Shown in pieces: positions 47,419 to 56,422 of a DNA stretch of 64,000 nt. Made by a program: the position numbers and the translations under genes. How positions within the stretch are numbered: the first letter of the stretch is position 1; every line of letters begins with the position of its first letter. The notes below the pieces were generated by a model that saw only the letters and a list, made by a program, of their open reading frames with translations, was not told the DNA's origin and ran no database searches. This DNA is from Dechloromonas sp. TW-R-39-2 (lineage in GTDB: Bacteria; Pseudomonadota; Gammaproteobacteria; Burkholderiales; Rhodocyclaceae). The stretch lies in the NCBI RefSeq assembly GCF_016864195.1, contig NZ_CP045202.1, positions 1,767,001-1,831,000 of the forward strand, written 5' to 3'.

Positions 47419-49532
47419 ACTCACCGGGTAAACAGCGCATTCTGGTGGTCGACGATGAGCCGGTGATGCGAACCATCACCCAGACCGTTCTTGCCCAGCA
47501 TGAATTCGACGTGATCGTTGCCGAATCGGCCGAAGAAGCCTTCGAACTGATCGGCCGGGGAGAATTGCCGGATTTGCTGCTGCTTGACGTGCTGATGCCG
47601 GGCATGAACGGCTTTGACGCCTGCCGCGCCCTGCGCCGCCAGCATCATCTCGAACATCTGCCGATCATCATGCTGACCGCGCTCGACGATCAGGCCTCGA
47701 TCGATGAGGCTTATCGCTGCGGTGCCACCGACTTCATCACCAAACCCCTGAACATGCCCTTGCTGCCTCACCGCGTGCGCTATCTGCTGCGTTCGGCCCA
47801 GGCGTTCAAGGAGTTGATGGATAGTCAGGAAAACCTGATCAATACCCAGCAAATCGCCCATCTGGGCAACTGGATGATGGATGAGCATGGCGCGGTCGTG
47901 AATGCCTCGCGCCAGTATCTCGACATCATCGGTGCGAGCATGCTGCCCGTGCCGAAGGAGCGCCTGCTCGCCCGTGTCCATCGCGAAGACCGGGCGGCAC
48001 TGGTCCGTGGCCGGACGGAGCTGAAATCTGGCCGTTCATATCGGCTGGATTACCGTTTGCGCGGTCTACACGATGAAAGCACATGGTTTCATGTGCATGA
48101 AATGGGTTTTCCGCGCTTTGGCGATGTCGGCGAATATCTCGGCGCCAGCGGTTTCATCCAGGACATTACCCAGCGCGTCGAACAGGAAGAGAAAATCCGC
48201 CAGCTGGCCTGGCATGACAGCCTGACCGGCCTGTACAACCGGAATCGTCTGCTTGAGTTGCTTGATCGTGACCTGAACAATGCCGAGACGCCGTATGTGC
48301 TGGCCCTGCTGTTCATCCATTTTGATCACCTGCGCCAGATCGCCATGGTGGCTGGGCAGGATATCGCGGATACCGTCATCAAGGTGCAGGCCAGCCGGCT
48401 GAGCAGCCTGCTCGATGCATCAACTGAAGATCCCGGCAAAGCGATGCTCGGAGCTGCTGCGCTGGCACGTTACGACGAGCAGTCGTTGATTGTCGCCTTG
48501 CCCGGCCAGCAGGATCACGAGGTGATCCGCCGTCTGGCCGAGGCCATCTGCGAGACGCTGGCACGCCCGGTTTTCCTCGGTGCTGAAGAGTTCTTGAGCA
48601 AGCCATTCATCGGGATTTCGTGCTATCCGGAAGATGCGACAGATTCGCAGGAACTGATGCGGCGTGCGACGCTGGTCGCCTTGCGGGCCGCGCGCTCGGA
48701 AGGTGCCACGGTTAATTTCTTTGATCCGGAACATGACCGCGAGGCGATGCAACGCATGGTCATGGAGCGCAGTTTGCGTGTCGCGCTGGAGCAGGGTAAC
48801 GAACTGTTGCCATTCCTGCAGCCCAAGATCTCGGCCCGGACCGGCCAGGTGCTGGGGGCGGAAGTCCTGCTGCGCTGGCAACATCCGCTCAAAGGGCTGG
48901 TCTCCCCGGCACAGTTCATTCCACTGGCCGAGGAAACCGGCCTTATCCACCCGATCAGCGAATGGCTGATCAGTCATGTCTGCGAAATGCTGGCACGCTG
49001 GCAGCAAAAAAATCCGAATCTGGGCTGCATCAGCATCAACCTTTCAGCCCACAGCTTCTTTGATCGCACCCTGGTCCAGTTTGTCGATGAAGTGTTGTAC
49101 CGAACTGGCGTGGCGCCTTCGCAACTGATTGTTGAATTGACCGAAACCGTGCTGATGCAGGACACCGATGCAGCCAATCGCGTGATCGCCAGCTTGCGTC
49201 AGCGAGGTATCCGGATTTCGCTGGACGATTTTGGGACCGGTTTTTCCTCGTTGGGCTATTTGAACCGCTTCGATATCGATGAAATCAAGATCGACCGTTC
49301 CTTCGTCCTCGATCTGGAGGCTGATCGGACGGCGCAGGCGCTGGTGCAGGCGATTATCAGTCTGGGCCATGCGCTCGGGCTGGAGGTCGTCGCCGAAGGT
49401 GTCGAAACCGAGGCGCAGGCGAGCTTGCTGCGGCAGATGGGCTGCGATATTTTCCAGGGTTTCCTGTTTGCCCGCCCGATGCCTGCCGGTGATTTTCCGG
49501 CCTTTGTCGAGGCCCGTCAGGGACTTGGCTGA
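47415..49532 (+). CDS. Response regulator REC-PAS-GGDEF(degenerate)-EAL phosphodiesterase
   Basis: A 705-residue c-di-GMP response regulator and likely output of the operon. The REC domain (about 5-125) has [20 protein letters not shown] and the lysine in FITKPLN. A PAS domain with a [11 protein letters not shown] linker follows. The GGDEF domain is degenerate (RYDEQS where GGDEF is expected), so it is probably not a cyclase. The EAL domain reads EVL but keeps the other catalytic motifs ([49 protein letters not shown]), so it is probably an active phosphodiesterase. It overlaps the kinase gene by 4 bp (ATGA). Confidence 0.93.
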   Translation: MNSPGKQRILVVDDEPVMRTITQTVLAQHEFDVIVAESAEEAFELIGRGELPDLLLLDVLMPGMNGFDACRALRRQHHLEHLPIIMLTALDDQASIDEAYRCGATDFITKPLNMPLLPHRVRYLLRSAQAFKELMDSQENLINTQQIAHLGNWMMDEHGAVVNASRQYLDIIGASMLPVPKERLLARVHREDRAALVRGRTELKSGRSYRLDYRLRGLHDESTWFHVHEMGFPRFGDVGEYLGASGFIQDITQRVEQEEKIRQLAWHDSLTGLYNRNRLLELLDRDLNNAETPYVLALLFIHFDHLRQIAMVAGQDIADTVIKVQASRLSSLLDASTEDPGKAMLGAAALARYDEQSLIVALPGQQDHEVIRRLAEAICETLARPVFLGAEEFLSKPFIGISCYPEDATDSQELMRRATLVALRAARSEGATVNFFDPEHDREAMQRMVMERSLRVALEQGNELLPFLQPKISARTGQVLGAEVLLRWQHPLKGLVSPAQFIPLAEETGLIHPISEWLISHVCEMLARWQQKNPNLGCISINLSAHSFFDRTLVQFVDEVLYRTGVAPSQLIVELTETVLMQDTDAANRVIASLRQRGIRISLDDFGTGFSSLGYLNRFDIDEIKIDRSFVLDLEADRTAQALVQAIISLGHALGLEVVAEGVETEAQASLLRQMGCDIFQGFLFARPMPAGDFPAFVEARQGLG

Positions 49533-49554
49533 GCCCCGATTCGAAATATCGAAC

Positions 49555-49578
49555 ATTGCCGCGGTCGACCGCGGCAAT
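49555..49578. repeat. Perfect 24-bp palindrome in a convergent gap
   Basis: A fully self-complementary 24-mer centred on GTCGAC, with outer arms ATTGCCGCG/CGCGGCAAT, between the response regulator gene and menC. Each half matches the recurrent 14-bp word with one mismatch. It has no loop and no strong T-run, so it resembles a protein-binding site more than an intrinsic terminator, though it could weakly terminate both genes. Confidence 0.75.
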
Positions 49579-49588
49579 ACCGCAAAAT

Positions 49589-50557
49589 CTAGCGTCCCGG
49601 CCAGCTTGTCGCGGGCTGGAATCCCAGTCCATCGAACATTGGTAAATCAAGCTTGCCACGATGAATCGCCGGGCCGACGCCGGTGTCGCTGGCAAACCAG
49701 TCGGCGGTGGCCAGGCCATGGATCGAATCCGGTGTCAGTGCCGCAGCCAGATGAGCTACCGCCAGCAAGCCGCAGGCACTTTCCAGGCTGCTGGTGAAAA
49801 TGCATTCGACACCCGCAGCGTGAGCCTGCAGTACCGTTTCGATACAGGCCAGCAGGCCGCCGTGGCGGGGGGGCTTGATGATCAGGCGCTGGACGGCGGG
49901 GGCGGCCATGAACTGCCGGTCAATCAGATGGAAGGATTCATCGATGGCGATCGGGAAACGACTGGTCGCCTGAAGTTCGCCCAGCATCGCCAGTGTCGGC
50001 ATGCGCAGAGGTTCTTCCAGACCTTCGATCGGCAATTCGGCGCAGGCGGCAATGAAGTGCCGCGCCTCGGCCATCGACCAGGCGCCGTTGGCATCCAGGC
50101 GCAACTTCAGGCCATCCGGCAAGTCTTGGCAGCGTTGTTGCAAGGCTGCGATCTCGTCATCGAGCGAGGCGTTGCCGACTTTGATCTTGATGACCTGGAA
50201 GCCAGCATCGGCGGCATCCTTCAGTGCGGCTGGCGGGGTATGCAAAATTGCCCCGAGTACCGCGTTGACCGCAACGTGCTGGATAGCCGGCCGGCCACTC
50301 AACCAGGCGTTCAGCGCCAGGTTGGCGCGCTGGGCGGCGAGGTCGAGCTGGGCGCATTCTTCGGCAAAGTCGCTGGCGGCTTGCGCTGTGATGCCGAACT
50401 CAGGCCATGGCGCACAATCGCCCCAGCCGGTTCGGCCATCTGCCGTCTTCAGGCGCAACAGGCGCCCATCGCGGTGCTGGAAAACGCCCCGGCTGGTGTG
50501 CCAGGGCTGCTTGAGCGGCAGGCTGTACGGCAGCCAGTCGGCCGCAAGCGGTCTCAC
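49589..50557 (-). CDS. menC: o-Succinylbenzoate synthase MenC
   Basis: A 322-residue enolase-superfamily dehydratase making o-succinylbenzoate for menaquinone. Visible catalytic elements: the KIKVG lysine pair, metal ligand Asp in [10 protein letters not shown], Glu in IEGLEEPL, acid in IAIDESFH and the second-side lysine in [11 protein letters not shown], then [10 protein letters not shown]. It begins with GTG 50557, overlapping the menB stop (GTGA), so it is translated with menB. Dipeptide epimerases share the fold, but the menB context decides the call. Confidence 0.93.
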   Translation of the reverse strand: MRPLAADWLPYSLPLKQPWHTSRGVFQHRDGRLLRLKTADGRTGWGDCAPWPEFGITAQAASDFAEECAQLDLAAQRANLALNAWLSGRPAIQHVAVNAVLGAILHTPPAALKDAADAGFQVIKIKVGNASLDDEIAALQQRCQDLPDGLKLRLDANGAWSMAEARHFIAACAELPIEGLEEPLRMPTLAMLGELQATSRFPIAIDESFHLIDRQFMAAPAVQRLIIKPPRHGGLLACIETVLQAHAAGVECIFTSSLESACGLLAVAHLAAALTPDSIHGLATADWFASDTGVGPAIHRGKLDLPMFDGLGFQPATSWPGR

Positions 50558-51381
50558 GGGCGTTTGCGGAATTTGCCGAAATCGGGCGGGCGACGTTCAA
50601 GCCAGGCATTGCGGCCTTCTTGGCCTTCCTCACTCATGTAGAACAGCCCGGTGGCGTTGCCGGCCAGTTCCTGGATGCCGGCCAGGCCGTCGGTGTCGGC
50701 GTTGAAGCCGGCCTTGATCATGCGCAGCGCCATCGGTGAAAGTTGCAGCATCTGGCGGCACCAGTCCACCGTTTCGGCTTCGAGCTGGTCGAGCGGTACG
50801 ACGGCGTTGACCAGCCCCCAGTCGAGCGCCGTGGCGGCATCATATTGACGGCAGAGCAGCCAGATTTCCTTGGCCCGCTTGAGGCCGATGGTCCGGGCCA
50901 TCAGCCCGGCGCCCAGGCCGGCATCGAAGCTGCCGACACGCGGACCGGTCTGGCCGAAACGGGCGTTTTCGGCGGCAATCGACAGGTCGCAGACGAGGTG
51001 CAGGACATGGCCGCCACCAATGGCAAAGCCGGCAACCATCGCAACCACCGGTTTCGGACAGCGGCGAATTTGCATCTGCAGGTCGAGCACGTTGAGATGC
51101 GGCGTGCCGCCTTCGTCGATATAGCCTTCATCGCCGCGCACTTTCTGGTCGCCGCCCGAACAGAAGGCTTCGCCGCCGGCGCCCGTCAGGATGATCGCAC
51201 CGATGCTGTTGTCGTGATGTGCCCGGTGAAAGGCATCGATCAGCTGGCTGACCGTTTCGGGACGGAAGGCATTGCGTTTTTCCGGGCGATTGATCGTGAT
51301 CCGGGCGATACCTTCGGCGGTGTCGTAAAGGATGTCGGAATAAGTCTGGGCGCTTTGCCAGTCGGGGGTGCGGTTCGGCAT
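50554..51381 (-). CDS. menB: 1,4-dihydroxy-2-naphthoyl-CoA synthase MenB
   Basis: A 275-residue crotonase-family enzyme closing the naphthoate ring. Motifs: [19 protein letters not shown], the [12 protein letters not shown] stretch characteristic of Men[40 protein letters not shown], and the C-terminal [17 protein letters not shown] signature. ATG 51381 fits the family length; the upstream frame is open to 51405. It lies 75 bp downstream of ilvN with a long hairpin in the gap, and overlaps menC by 4 bp. Confidence 0.96.
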   Translation of the reverse strand: MPNRTPDWQSAQTYSDILYDTAEGIARITINRPEKRNAFRPETVSQLIDAFHRAHHDNSIGAIILTGAGGEAFCSGGDQKVRGDEGYIDEGGTPHLNVLDLQMQIRRCPKPVVAMVAGFAIGGGHVLHLVCDLSIAAENARFGQTGPRVGSFDAGLGAGLMARTIGLKRAKEIWLLCRQYDAATALDWGLVNAVVPLDQLEAETVDWCRQMLQLSPMALRMIKAGFNADTDGLAGIQELAGNATGLFYMSEEGQEGRNAWLERRPPDFGKFRKRP

Positions 51382-51398
51382 GGTTTGTCGAAAGAGAT

Positions 51399-51434
51399 GG
51401 GACAAGCGGCAAGTATAGCCTTGCCGCTTGTCCC
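51399..51434 (-). terminator. Long perfect hairpin between ilvN and menB
   Basis: A 15-bp perfect stem (GGGACAAGCGGCAAG/CTTGCCGCTTGTCCC) with a TATAGC loop. On the minus strand it is followed by ATCTCTTTC, a weak T-tract. It may end ilvBN transcripts partly, or mark an RNA processing point before menB. Confidence 0.6.
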
Positions 51435-51456
51435 CGGGCTTTGATACTGAGCAGTC

Positions 51457-51768
51457 TCAAGCCTGGAAGAACGGCTCCAGTTGAGCAAAGACCGGATGTT
51501 CGCCGGCATGGCGGTGGACCGCGATGACATCGACCAGTTTCTCGGCTTGCTTGATCATTTGCGGCAGCCGGGAGTCTTCGTTGACCAGCAGCCAGATGCG
51601 GCTGCGTTCGCCGTTGCCGACCGGCATGCAGAGAATGCCTTCGACGTTGTAGGCGCGGCGTGAAAACAGGCCGACGACGTGGGACATCACGCCGGGATGA
51701 TTATTGACATCGATTTCCAGCACGGCGCGGGCGATGGCTTGTTGTTCGTTGCGGTTGATGGCGTTCAT
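51457..51768 (-). CDS. ilvN: Acetolactate synthase small subunit, IlvN type
   Basis: A 103-residue ACT-domain regulatory subunit of acetohydroxyacid synthase that confers activity stimulation and valine feedback. The sequence NHPGVMSHVVGLFSRRAYNV followed by EGILCMPVGNGERSRIWLLV is strikingly like enteric IlvN (96 residues) and unlike the roughly 160-residue IlvH usual in betaproteobacteria. ATG 51768 follows the ilvB stop by 1 bp (TGAgATG), implying coupled translation; a TTG at 51780 is an alternative. Confidence 0.92.
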   Translation of the reverse strand: MNAINRNEQQAIARAVLEIDVNNHPGVMSHVVGLFSRRAYNVEGILCMPVGNGERSRIWLLVNEDSRLPQMIKQAEKLVDVIAVHRHAGEHPVFAQLEPFFQA

Positions 51769-51769
51769 C

Positions 51770-53440
51770 TCAGTTTCCAATCATGTCGTGGTTGGCTGCA
51801 CCCGGCGGGACCATCGGGTAGACCTTCTGTTCGGCGTCGATGCTGGCGTGGATCAGGCAGGGGCCGGGGCGGGTAATCGCTTCCTTCAGCGCAGCCGCCG
51901 GATTGCTGGCCAGATCAAGGTCGACCGCAGCCATACCGAAACCCTCGGCGACCTTGATGAAATCCGGCATGCCCTTGAATTTCGACGCAAACAGGCGTTC
52001 ACCGTAGAACAAGGTCTGCTGCTGGTGCACCAGGCCGAGAACGGCGTTATTCATCACGACAATTTTGAGATTGACGTTTTCTTCCGCTGCCGTGACCAGT
52101 TCCTGGATATTCATCAGGATCGAACCATCGCCGGTAAAGCAGACCACGGTGCGCTGCGGTTCGGCCAGGGCAGCACCAATCGCAGCCGGTACACCGAAGC
52201 CCATCGTGCCAAGGCCGCCGGACGTCAGCCATTGACGCGGACGGCGCAGCGGGTAGCCTTGGGCAACCCACATCTGGTGCTGACCGACATCGGTGGCGAC
52301 GGTGGCCTGGTCGTCGAGGCAGGCAGCAACTGCCTTGATCAGGCCGAAATGCGAGCGGGGATTGTCGGCTTCCGGCATGTTCAGCGGGAAGTCGGCTTTC
52401 AGCGTGTTGATGCGGTCGACCCAGGTTTCACGTTGATTTTGATTGACGGCCGGCAGCAGGCGGTTCAGTGCTTCGCCGACATCGGCAGTGATCCCGATGT
52501 GCGCCGTCTTGATCTTGTCGAGTTCGGCCGGATCGATATCGATGTGGATGATTTTCGCGTTACGGCAGAAGGCGGCGACCTTGCCGGTGGCCCGGTCGTC
52601 GAAGCGGGCGCCGACGGCGATCAGCAGGTCGCATTCGTCGAGTGCCAGATTGGTGTAGCGGGCGGCGTGCATGCCGAGCATGCTGAGCGAGAGCGGGTGA
52701 TCGACCGGCATGGTGCCGAGCGCCATCAGGGTCATCACGGTGGGCAAATTGGCCTTTTCAGCCAGGTCGACCGCGACAGCCGCCGCGCCGGAGTGAACCA
52801 CGCCGCCACCGAGGTAAAGGATGGGCCGTTCGGCCGCGTTGATCATTGCGGCGGCTGTGGTGATGGCTTCGGCATCGGCCGGGGCGCAAGGCACGGCGCG
52901 ACCCGGTGCCGGCCATTGGCCAATCTCGATCGCCTGGGTCTGGACATCCTTGGGGATGTCGATCAGCACCGGGCCGGGGCGGCCGGAGGCTGCCAGTTCA
53001 AAGGCGCGCGGCACGACGTCGAGCAGTTCTTCAACCGAGGAAACGAGGAAGTTGTGTTTGGTGATCGGCAGGCTCAGGCCGTAGGTGTCGACTTCCTGGA
53101 AGGCATCGGTGCCGATCATCGCGCGCGGTACCTGGCCGGTGATTGCGACCAGTGGAATGGAGTCGAGCTTGGCATCGGCGATGGCCGTCAGCAGATTGGT
53201 CGCGCCCGGCCCGGAGGAGGCCATGCAGACGGCGACTTCACCGGTGGCACGGGCCATGCCCTGGGCGATGAAACCGGCCCCCTGCTCATGGCGGGCGAGT
53301 ACATGGCGGATTGCGGTCGACTGGCTGAGCGCATCGTAAATCGGCAGGATTGCGCCACCCGGGTAGCCGGTGACGATGCGGATGCCCTGGCGTTCGAGCA
53401 GGCGTATGGTGATCTGGGCGCCGCTGAGAGTTTCTGTCAT
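51770..53440 (-). CDS. ilvB: Acetolactate synthase large subunit, IlvB type
   Basis: A 556-residue TPP/FAD enzyme forming acetolactate and acetohydroxybutyrate for Val, Leu and Ile. Visible: VTGYPGGAILPIYDAL with the catalytic Glu in ARHEQGAGFIAQGMAR, GPGATNLLTAIADAKLDSIPLV, ITGQVPRAMIGTDAFQE, and the TPP site TGDGSILMNIQELVTAAEENVN. It ends EKVYPMVPPGAANHDMIG, nearly as in enteric IlvB. AAAGGA precedes ATG 53440. It sits under a dedicated promoter, a Val-rich leader peptide and an attenuator. Its coding sequence has a 13/14 copy of the recurrent 14-bp word at 51920-51933. Confidence 0.96.
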   Translation of the reverse strand: MTETLSGAQITIRLLERQGIRIVTGYPGGAILPIYDALSQSTAIRHVLARHEQGAGFIAQGMARATGEVAVCMASSGPGATNLLTAIADAKLDSIPLVAITGQVPRAMIGTDAFQEVDTYGLSLPITKHNFLVSSVEELLDVVPRAFELAASGRPGPVLIDIPKDVQTQAIEIGQWPAPGRAVPCAPADAEAITTAAAMINAAERPILYLGGGVVHSGAAAVAVDLAEKANLPTVMTLMALGTMPVDHPLSLSMLGMHAARYTNLALDECDLLIAVGARFDDRATGKVAAFCRNAKIIHIDIDPAELDKIKTAHIGITADVGEALNRLLPAVNQNQRETWVDRINTLKADFPLNMPEADNPRSHFGLIKAVAACLDDQATVATDVGQHQMWVAQGYPLRRPRQWLTSGGLGTMGFGVPAAIGAALAEPQRTVVCFTGDGSILMNIQELVTAAEENVNLKIVVMNNAVLGLVHQQQTLFYGERLFASKFKGMPDFIKVAEGFGMAAVDLDLASNPAAALKEAITRPGPCLIHASIDAEQKVYPMVPPGAANHDMIGN

Positions 53441-53480
53441 GGAGATTTCCTTTGGGTTGTTGGCTCAACCGGCGGGCTCC

Positions 53481-53515
53481 AAAACAAAACCCCCGCCGGT
53501 TTGCGCCGGCGGGGG
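53481..53515 (-). terminator. Attenuator terminator of the ilvBN leader
   Basis: On the minus strand, a 10-bp perfect GC stem CCCCCGCCGG/CCGGCGGGGG with loop CGCAAA, followed by TTTTGTTTT. It lies between the Val-rich leader peptide and ilvB, the position expected of a transcription attenuator. Confidence 0.92.
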
Positions 53516-53538
53516 TTGGGGATTCTGTGCTCTTTCTC

Positions 53539-53649
53539 TTACCCGACCCGCGACGGCGCGTGCGCAATGACGACGCTGACGACGACACGTACGACGACCG
53601 GGGCGACTGCGTGCGCAGCAGCTGAACGGAGGGTACGGGAAGTTGGCAT
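53539..53649 (-). CDS. ivbL: ilvBN leader peptide, valine-rich (ivbL-like)
   Basis: A 36-codon reading frame (ATG 53649 to TAA 53539) with ten Val, one Ile and one Leu, most of them in the stretch APVVVRVVVSVVIAHAP. This resembles the E. coli IvbL leader, which also carries an AP-VVVVRVVVV-AP pattern. It precedes the GC-rich attenuator at 53481-53515 and starts about 28 nt after the predicted transcription start. Ribosome stalling at the Val codons when charged tRNA-Val is scarce would favour an antiterminator and ilvB expression (mechanism established for ivbL; inferred here). No strong Shine-Dalgarno is visible. Confidence 0.88.
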   Translation of the reverse strand: MPTSRTLRSAAAHAVAPVVVRVVVSVVIAHAPSRVG

Positions 53650-53683
53650 GGGATTTCAGGTATGAAAATAAAAGCGAGGCCAG

Positions 53684-53712
53684 ACTATCGCCGAGGCTGG
53701 AGAGAAAATCAA
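53684..53712 (-). promoter_or_regulatory. Predicted sigma-70 promoter of the ilvBN operon
   Basis: On the minus strand TTGATT (53712-53707), a 17-bp spacer, then GATAGT (53689-53684). This places transcription start near 53677, just ahead of the leader peptide. Confidence 0.6.
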
Positions 53713-53747
53713 GCCCTTTGCCGAGCGCCTTGCGCAAGGGGTCAAAT

Positions 53748-56255
53748 TCAGGCGTTTGATCCGTCGACCGCAGCAAGGGGCTCGTTCGCGCAGCGAATGG
53801 CGTTGCGTCCGGCCTGCTTGGCTTGGTACATCGCATTGTCTGCCGCACTGAGCAGGGCTTCGGGATCGTTGTTGTTTTCTGGAAAGAAGGCGATCCCGAT
53901 GCTGCTGCCTATTGTGGCGGTTGTCGTGGCTAGTTCGATCGGGGCCATCAGTGCGGTGTTCATTTTTTCGGCAATGAGCAGCGCATCTTGCTTGCTGTGC
54001 AGATTTTGCAGGATGACCGTGAATTCATCTCCGCCGAGACGGGCAACAGTGTCGCTTTCACGGACCAGTCCTCGCAGCCGGTGGCTGACTTCGATCAGGA
54101 CAATATCCCCCATCGCATGTCCGTATTGGTCGTTGATCGCCTTGAAGCGATCAAGGTCGATGAAGAGCAGGGCGCCAAACGTTTCGTTGCGTCGTGCAGA
54201 AATGATCGCCTGCTGGAGTCGGTCATGAAAGAGCGCACGGTTCGGCAAGTCGGTCAGCGCATCGTAGTGGGCCATGTGGCGTACTTGCATTTCCATGGTT
54301 CGGCGTCTGGAAATGTCTTCAACGATGCTGATGTAGTGACTGATCTTGTTGTCGTTATCGACCAGTGGCGTGACGATGGCGTGTACCGGGAAGACGTGGC
54401 CGTCCTGATGCAGGAACATCAGTTCTCCATCAAATGCATTTCCCCCTGCGGTCATTTCCTTGATTTCAGAAAGCTGTGCCGTATTTTTCATGTCGCCCTG
54501 GAACAGGGCTGGCGTCTGCTCCAGGACATCCTGCTGGCTGTAGCCACAAATCCGGGTGAACGCGGGGTTTGTCCAGATGATGCGGTGCTCGGCATCGCTG
54601 ATGAAAACAGCTTGTTCGATACCGGTCAGCGCAGTGTTGAACAGGGCGAGCCATTCTTGCTGCAAGGCTGATTCCAGCGAGACGGAGAGGCGGCTGGCAA
54701 TGCCGGCCAGACGCTGCTGGCTATTGGCCAGCAAGGGGGCATTCTTGCTGTAGAGCGTCAATGTTCCCCAGGTTTTTTTCTCGAGCAGCAAGGGGAGCGT
54801 GATGGCTGACTGGACGCCAGCCGCCAGTGCAGCCTGGGCATGTTGTACGGCAATGCTCGGATCAATGTGGCTGATCTGCCGGTAGCCGCTGCGAATGACG
54901 GCCGAGACCGGGGGCCAGCCTGATTCATGGTTGTTCCAGTGTTGCGGCAGATCGGCTGTATCGAGAAAGTGTTGGGCGGGCATTTCTGCCTTGGCAACGA
55001 CGGTGATTCTTCCGTCGCACTCTGCCTTGCCGATCCAGGCGCCGGCCAGGTTGAATACCGGCAGGATGTTGTCGCAAAAAATCTGGGCAACAATGGTGGA
55101 GTCCATCTGCCATTTGAGCAGCACGCTATCCAGGTGGCGAAAAATCTCATCGATGGCCTTGGTCTGGTGTGCTTCAGTGACGTCCTTGGCGTAGACGGCC
55201 ACACTGGTTGCTTCACCTTTCTGGTTAAAAACTGGATAGATGGTGTTTTCAAAATGCGTACCATTGCGGTCATCCCGAAGAACCAGTGGTTCACCGGTAG
55301 CAAGAACCTGTTCGGAGGCTTCGCGGCGAGATTGGGCCAGCAACGGCGGGAGGATGGCAAAAAAATCGATGCCGAGCAGTTCTTCAGGTTTTTTGTTGAA
55401 ACGCTGGGCGCCAAAGAAGTTGATTGCCTTGATTTCACCGCTTTTACCCAGCAGAAGAACTGACTCGGAGGTTGCATCGATCAGCGTCTGCATCCTGATT
55501 TTGGCATTTTTGAGCTCGGACTCGATCTGGCGGATACCGTAGGCAATCGCGCTGGCAACCATCAGCAGCAACAGGCTGGCAAATGTCGCACGCATGAGTA
55601 CCTGCCGGGTTTGTTCGGCAATGATTCGATCAATGTCGTCAATGTATATTCCCGAGCCGATGACCCAGCCCCATGCATCGAACTTCTTGACGAACGAAAG
55701 CTTCGGGGATTTTTCGGCAGATATTTTTCCGTCGGGCAATTGCTTGTGCCACAGGTAGCGAACCAGCCCTTGGTTGGAATGATTGGCGACCTCCTGGAAG
55801 GCATGGAAAATGTTTTTCGAACCGGCGACGTCAATGAATTCATTGCTGTCGCCATAACTGATCTGGAGTGCCGAATTAAACGTTGCCCCATCCAGCAACA
55901 AGCCCTCCAGCTCCGGTTGAACCGGGTGCATGACCATCTGGGGGAAGGGCGCGCCGAGATCGTTGATCCAGAAATAATTGTTGTCGCCATAACGCATGGC
56001 ACGAATAGCTTCGCTGGCATTGTGCTGCGCTTCGGCTTTGCTCAGTTTGCCGGATTGTTCCTGGCTGCTGTAGTGAGCCAGTACGGCGTGCGCTGTTTCG
56101 ACGACTTGCCGGGTTTGAATGGTTTTCTCGCGCAGCAGCGATGTCCGCAACATCGAGGTGTCGGCAAGGTAGGCGGCAACCGTACTGATCAGGAAGAGCA
56201 CGACGATGATCCAGATCCGGTTGTGGATACTGTTTCCGGGCAGGTTGAGTTTCAT
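53748..56255 (-). CDS. Cache-PAS-GAF-PAS-GGDEF membrane diguanylate cyclase
   Basis: An 835-residue membrane sensor cyclase. TM1 is at about 12-32. The periplasmic single-cache (sCache_2-like) domain spans about 35-220, with AIRAMRYGDNNYFWINDLG, MVMHPVQPELEG and WGWVIGSGIYIDDID. TM2 is at about 223-243. PAS lies at about 255-370, a GAF-like section at about 370-530 (GAWIGKAECDGRITVVAKA), PAS at about 535-660 (ALTGIEQAVFISDAEHRIIWTN) and GGDEF at about 665-825 with intact GGDEF (RLGGDEFTVIL). No EAL domain is present, so it is a likely c-di-GMP producer. Cache domains of this class often bind small organic acids; the ligand is unproven. It is divergent from no gene and ends next to the ilvBN promoter. 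Confidence 0.92.
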   Translation of the reverse strand: MKLNLPGNSIHNRIWIIVVLFLISTVAAYLADTSMLRTSLLREKTIQTRQVVETAHAVLAHYSSQEQSGKLSKAEAQHNASEAIRAMRYGDNNYFWINDLGAPFPQMVMHPVQPELEGLLLDGATFNSALQISYGDSNEFIDVAGSKNIFHAFQEVANHSNQGLVRYLWHKQLPDGKISAEKSPKLSFVKKFDAWGWVIGSGIYIDDIDRIIAEQTRQVLMRATFASLLLLMVASAIAYGIRQIESELKNAKIRMQTLIDATSESVLLLGKSGEIKAINFFGAQRFNKKPEELLGIDFFAILPPLLAQSRREASEQVLATGEPLVLRDDRNGTHFENTIYPVFNQKGEATSVAVYAKDVTEAHQTKAIDEIFRHLDSVLLKWQMDSTIVAQIFCDNILPVFNLAGAWIGKAECDGRITVVAKAEMPAQHFLDTADLPQHWNNHESGWPPVSAVIRSGYRQISHIDPSIAVQHAQAALAAGVQSAITLPLLLEKKTWGTLTLYSKNAPLLANSQQRLAGIASRLSVSLESALQQEWLALFNTALTGIEQAVFISDAEHRIIWTNPAFTRICGYSQQDVLEQTPALFQGDMKNTAQLSEIKEMTAGGNAFDGELMFLHQDGHVFPVHAIVTPLVDNDNKISHYISIVEDISRRRTMEMQVRHMAHYDALTDLPNRALFHDRLQQAIISARRNETFGALLFIDLDRFKAINDQYGHAMGDIVLIEVSHRLRGLVRESDTVARLGGDEFTVILQNLHSKQDALLIAEKMNTALMAPIELATTTATIGSSIGIAFFPENNNDPEALLSAADNAMYQAKQAGRNAIRCANEPLAAVDGSNA
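53763..53776 (-). repeat. Recurrent 14-bp word, exact copy
   Basis: The complement of TTGCTGCGGTCGAC within the last codons of the cache-GGDEF gene (Ala-Ala-Val-Asp on the minus strand). Confidence 0.6.
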
Positions 56256-56375
56256 GGCCTGAGGTGCTTTTTGCAGTCTGGAACGATGTTTCGGCTATTT
56301 CTTGTTTAACTCTATTCAGCGCCTTCCACTGTCTTTTCGTCAAGCCAGGTTCGTGATCTGGATCATGTTTGGCCA

Positions 56376-56405
56376 ATAAAAAAGCCCGGCTTGTGCCGGG
56401 CTTGA
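56376..56405 (-). terminator. Rho-independent terminator after fumarase gene
   Basis: Stem AAGCCCGGC/GCCGGGCTT with a 4-nt loop, followed on the minus strand by TTTTTATTGG, just beyond the fumarase stop. Confidence 0.88.
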
Positions 56406-56422
56406 TTTGACGTTGCCGAGGT

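Noticed and set aside
51704..53665. 653-codon open frame antisense to ilvB/ilvN
   Set aside because: It has no family resemblance and lies entirely over well-supported genes on the other strand; an artefact of high-GC codon usage.
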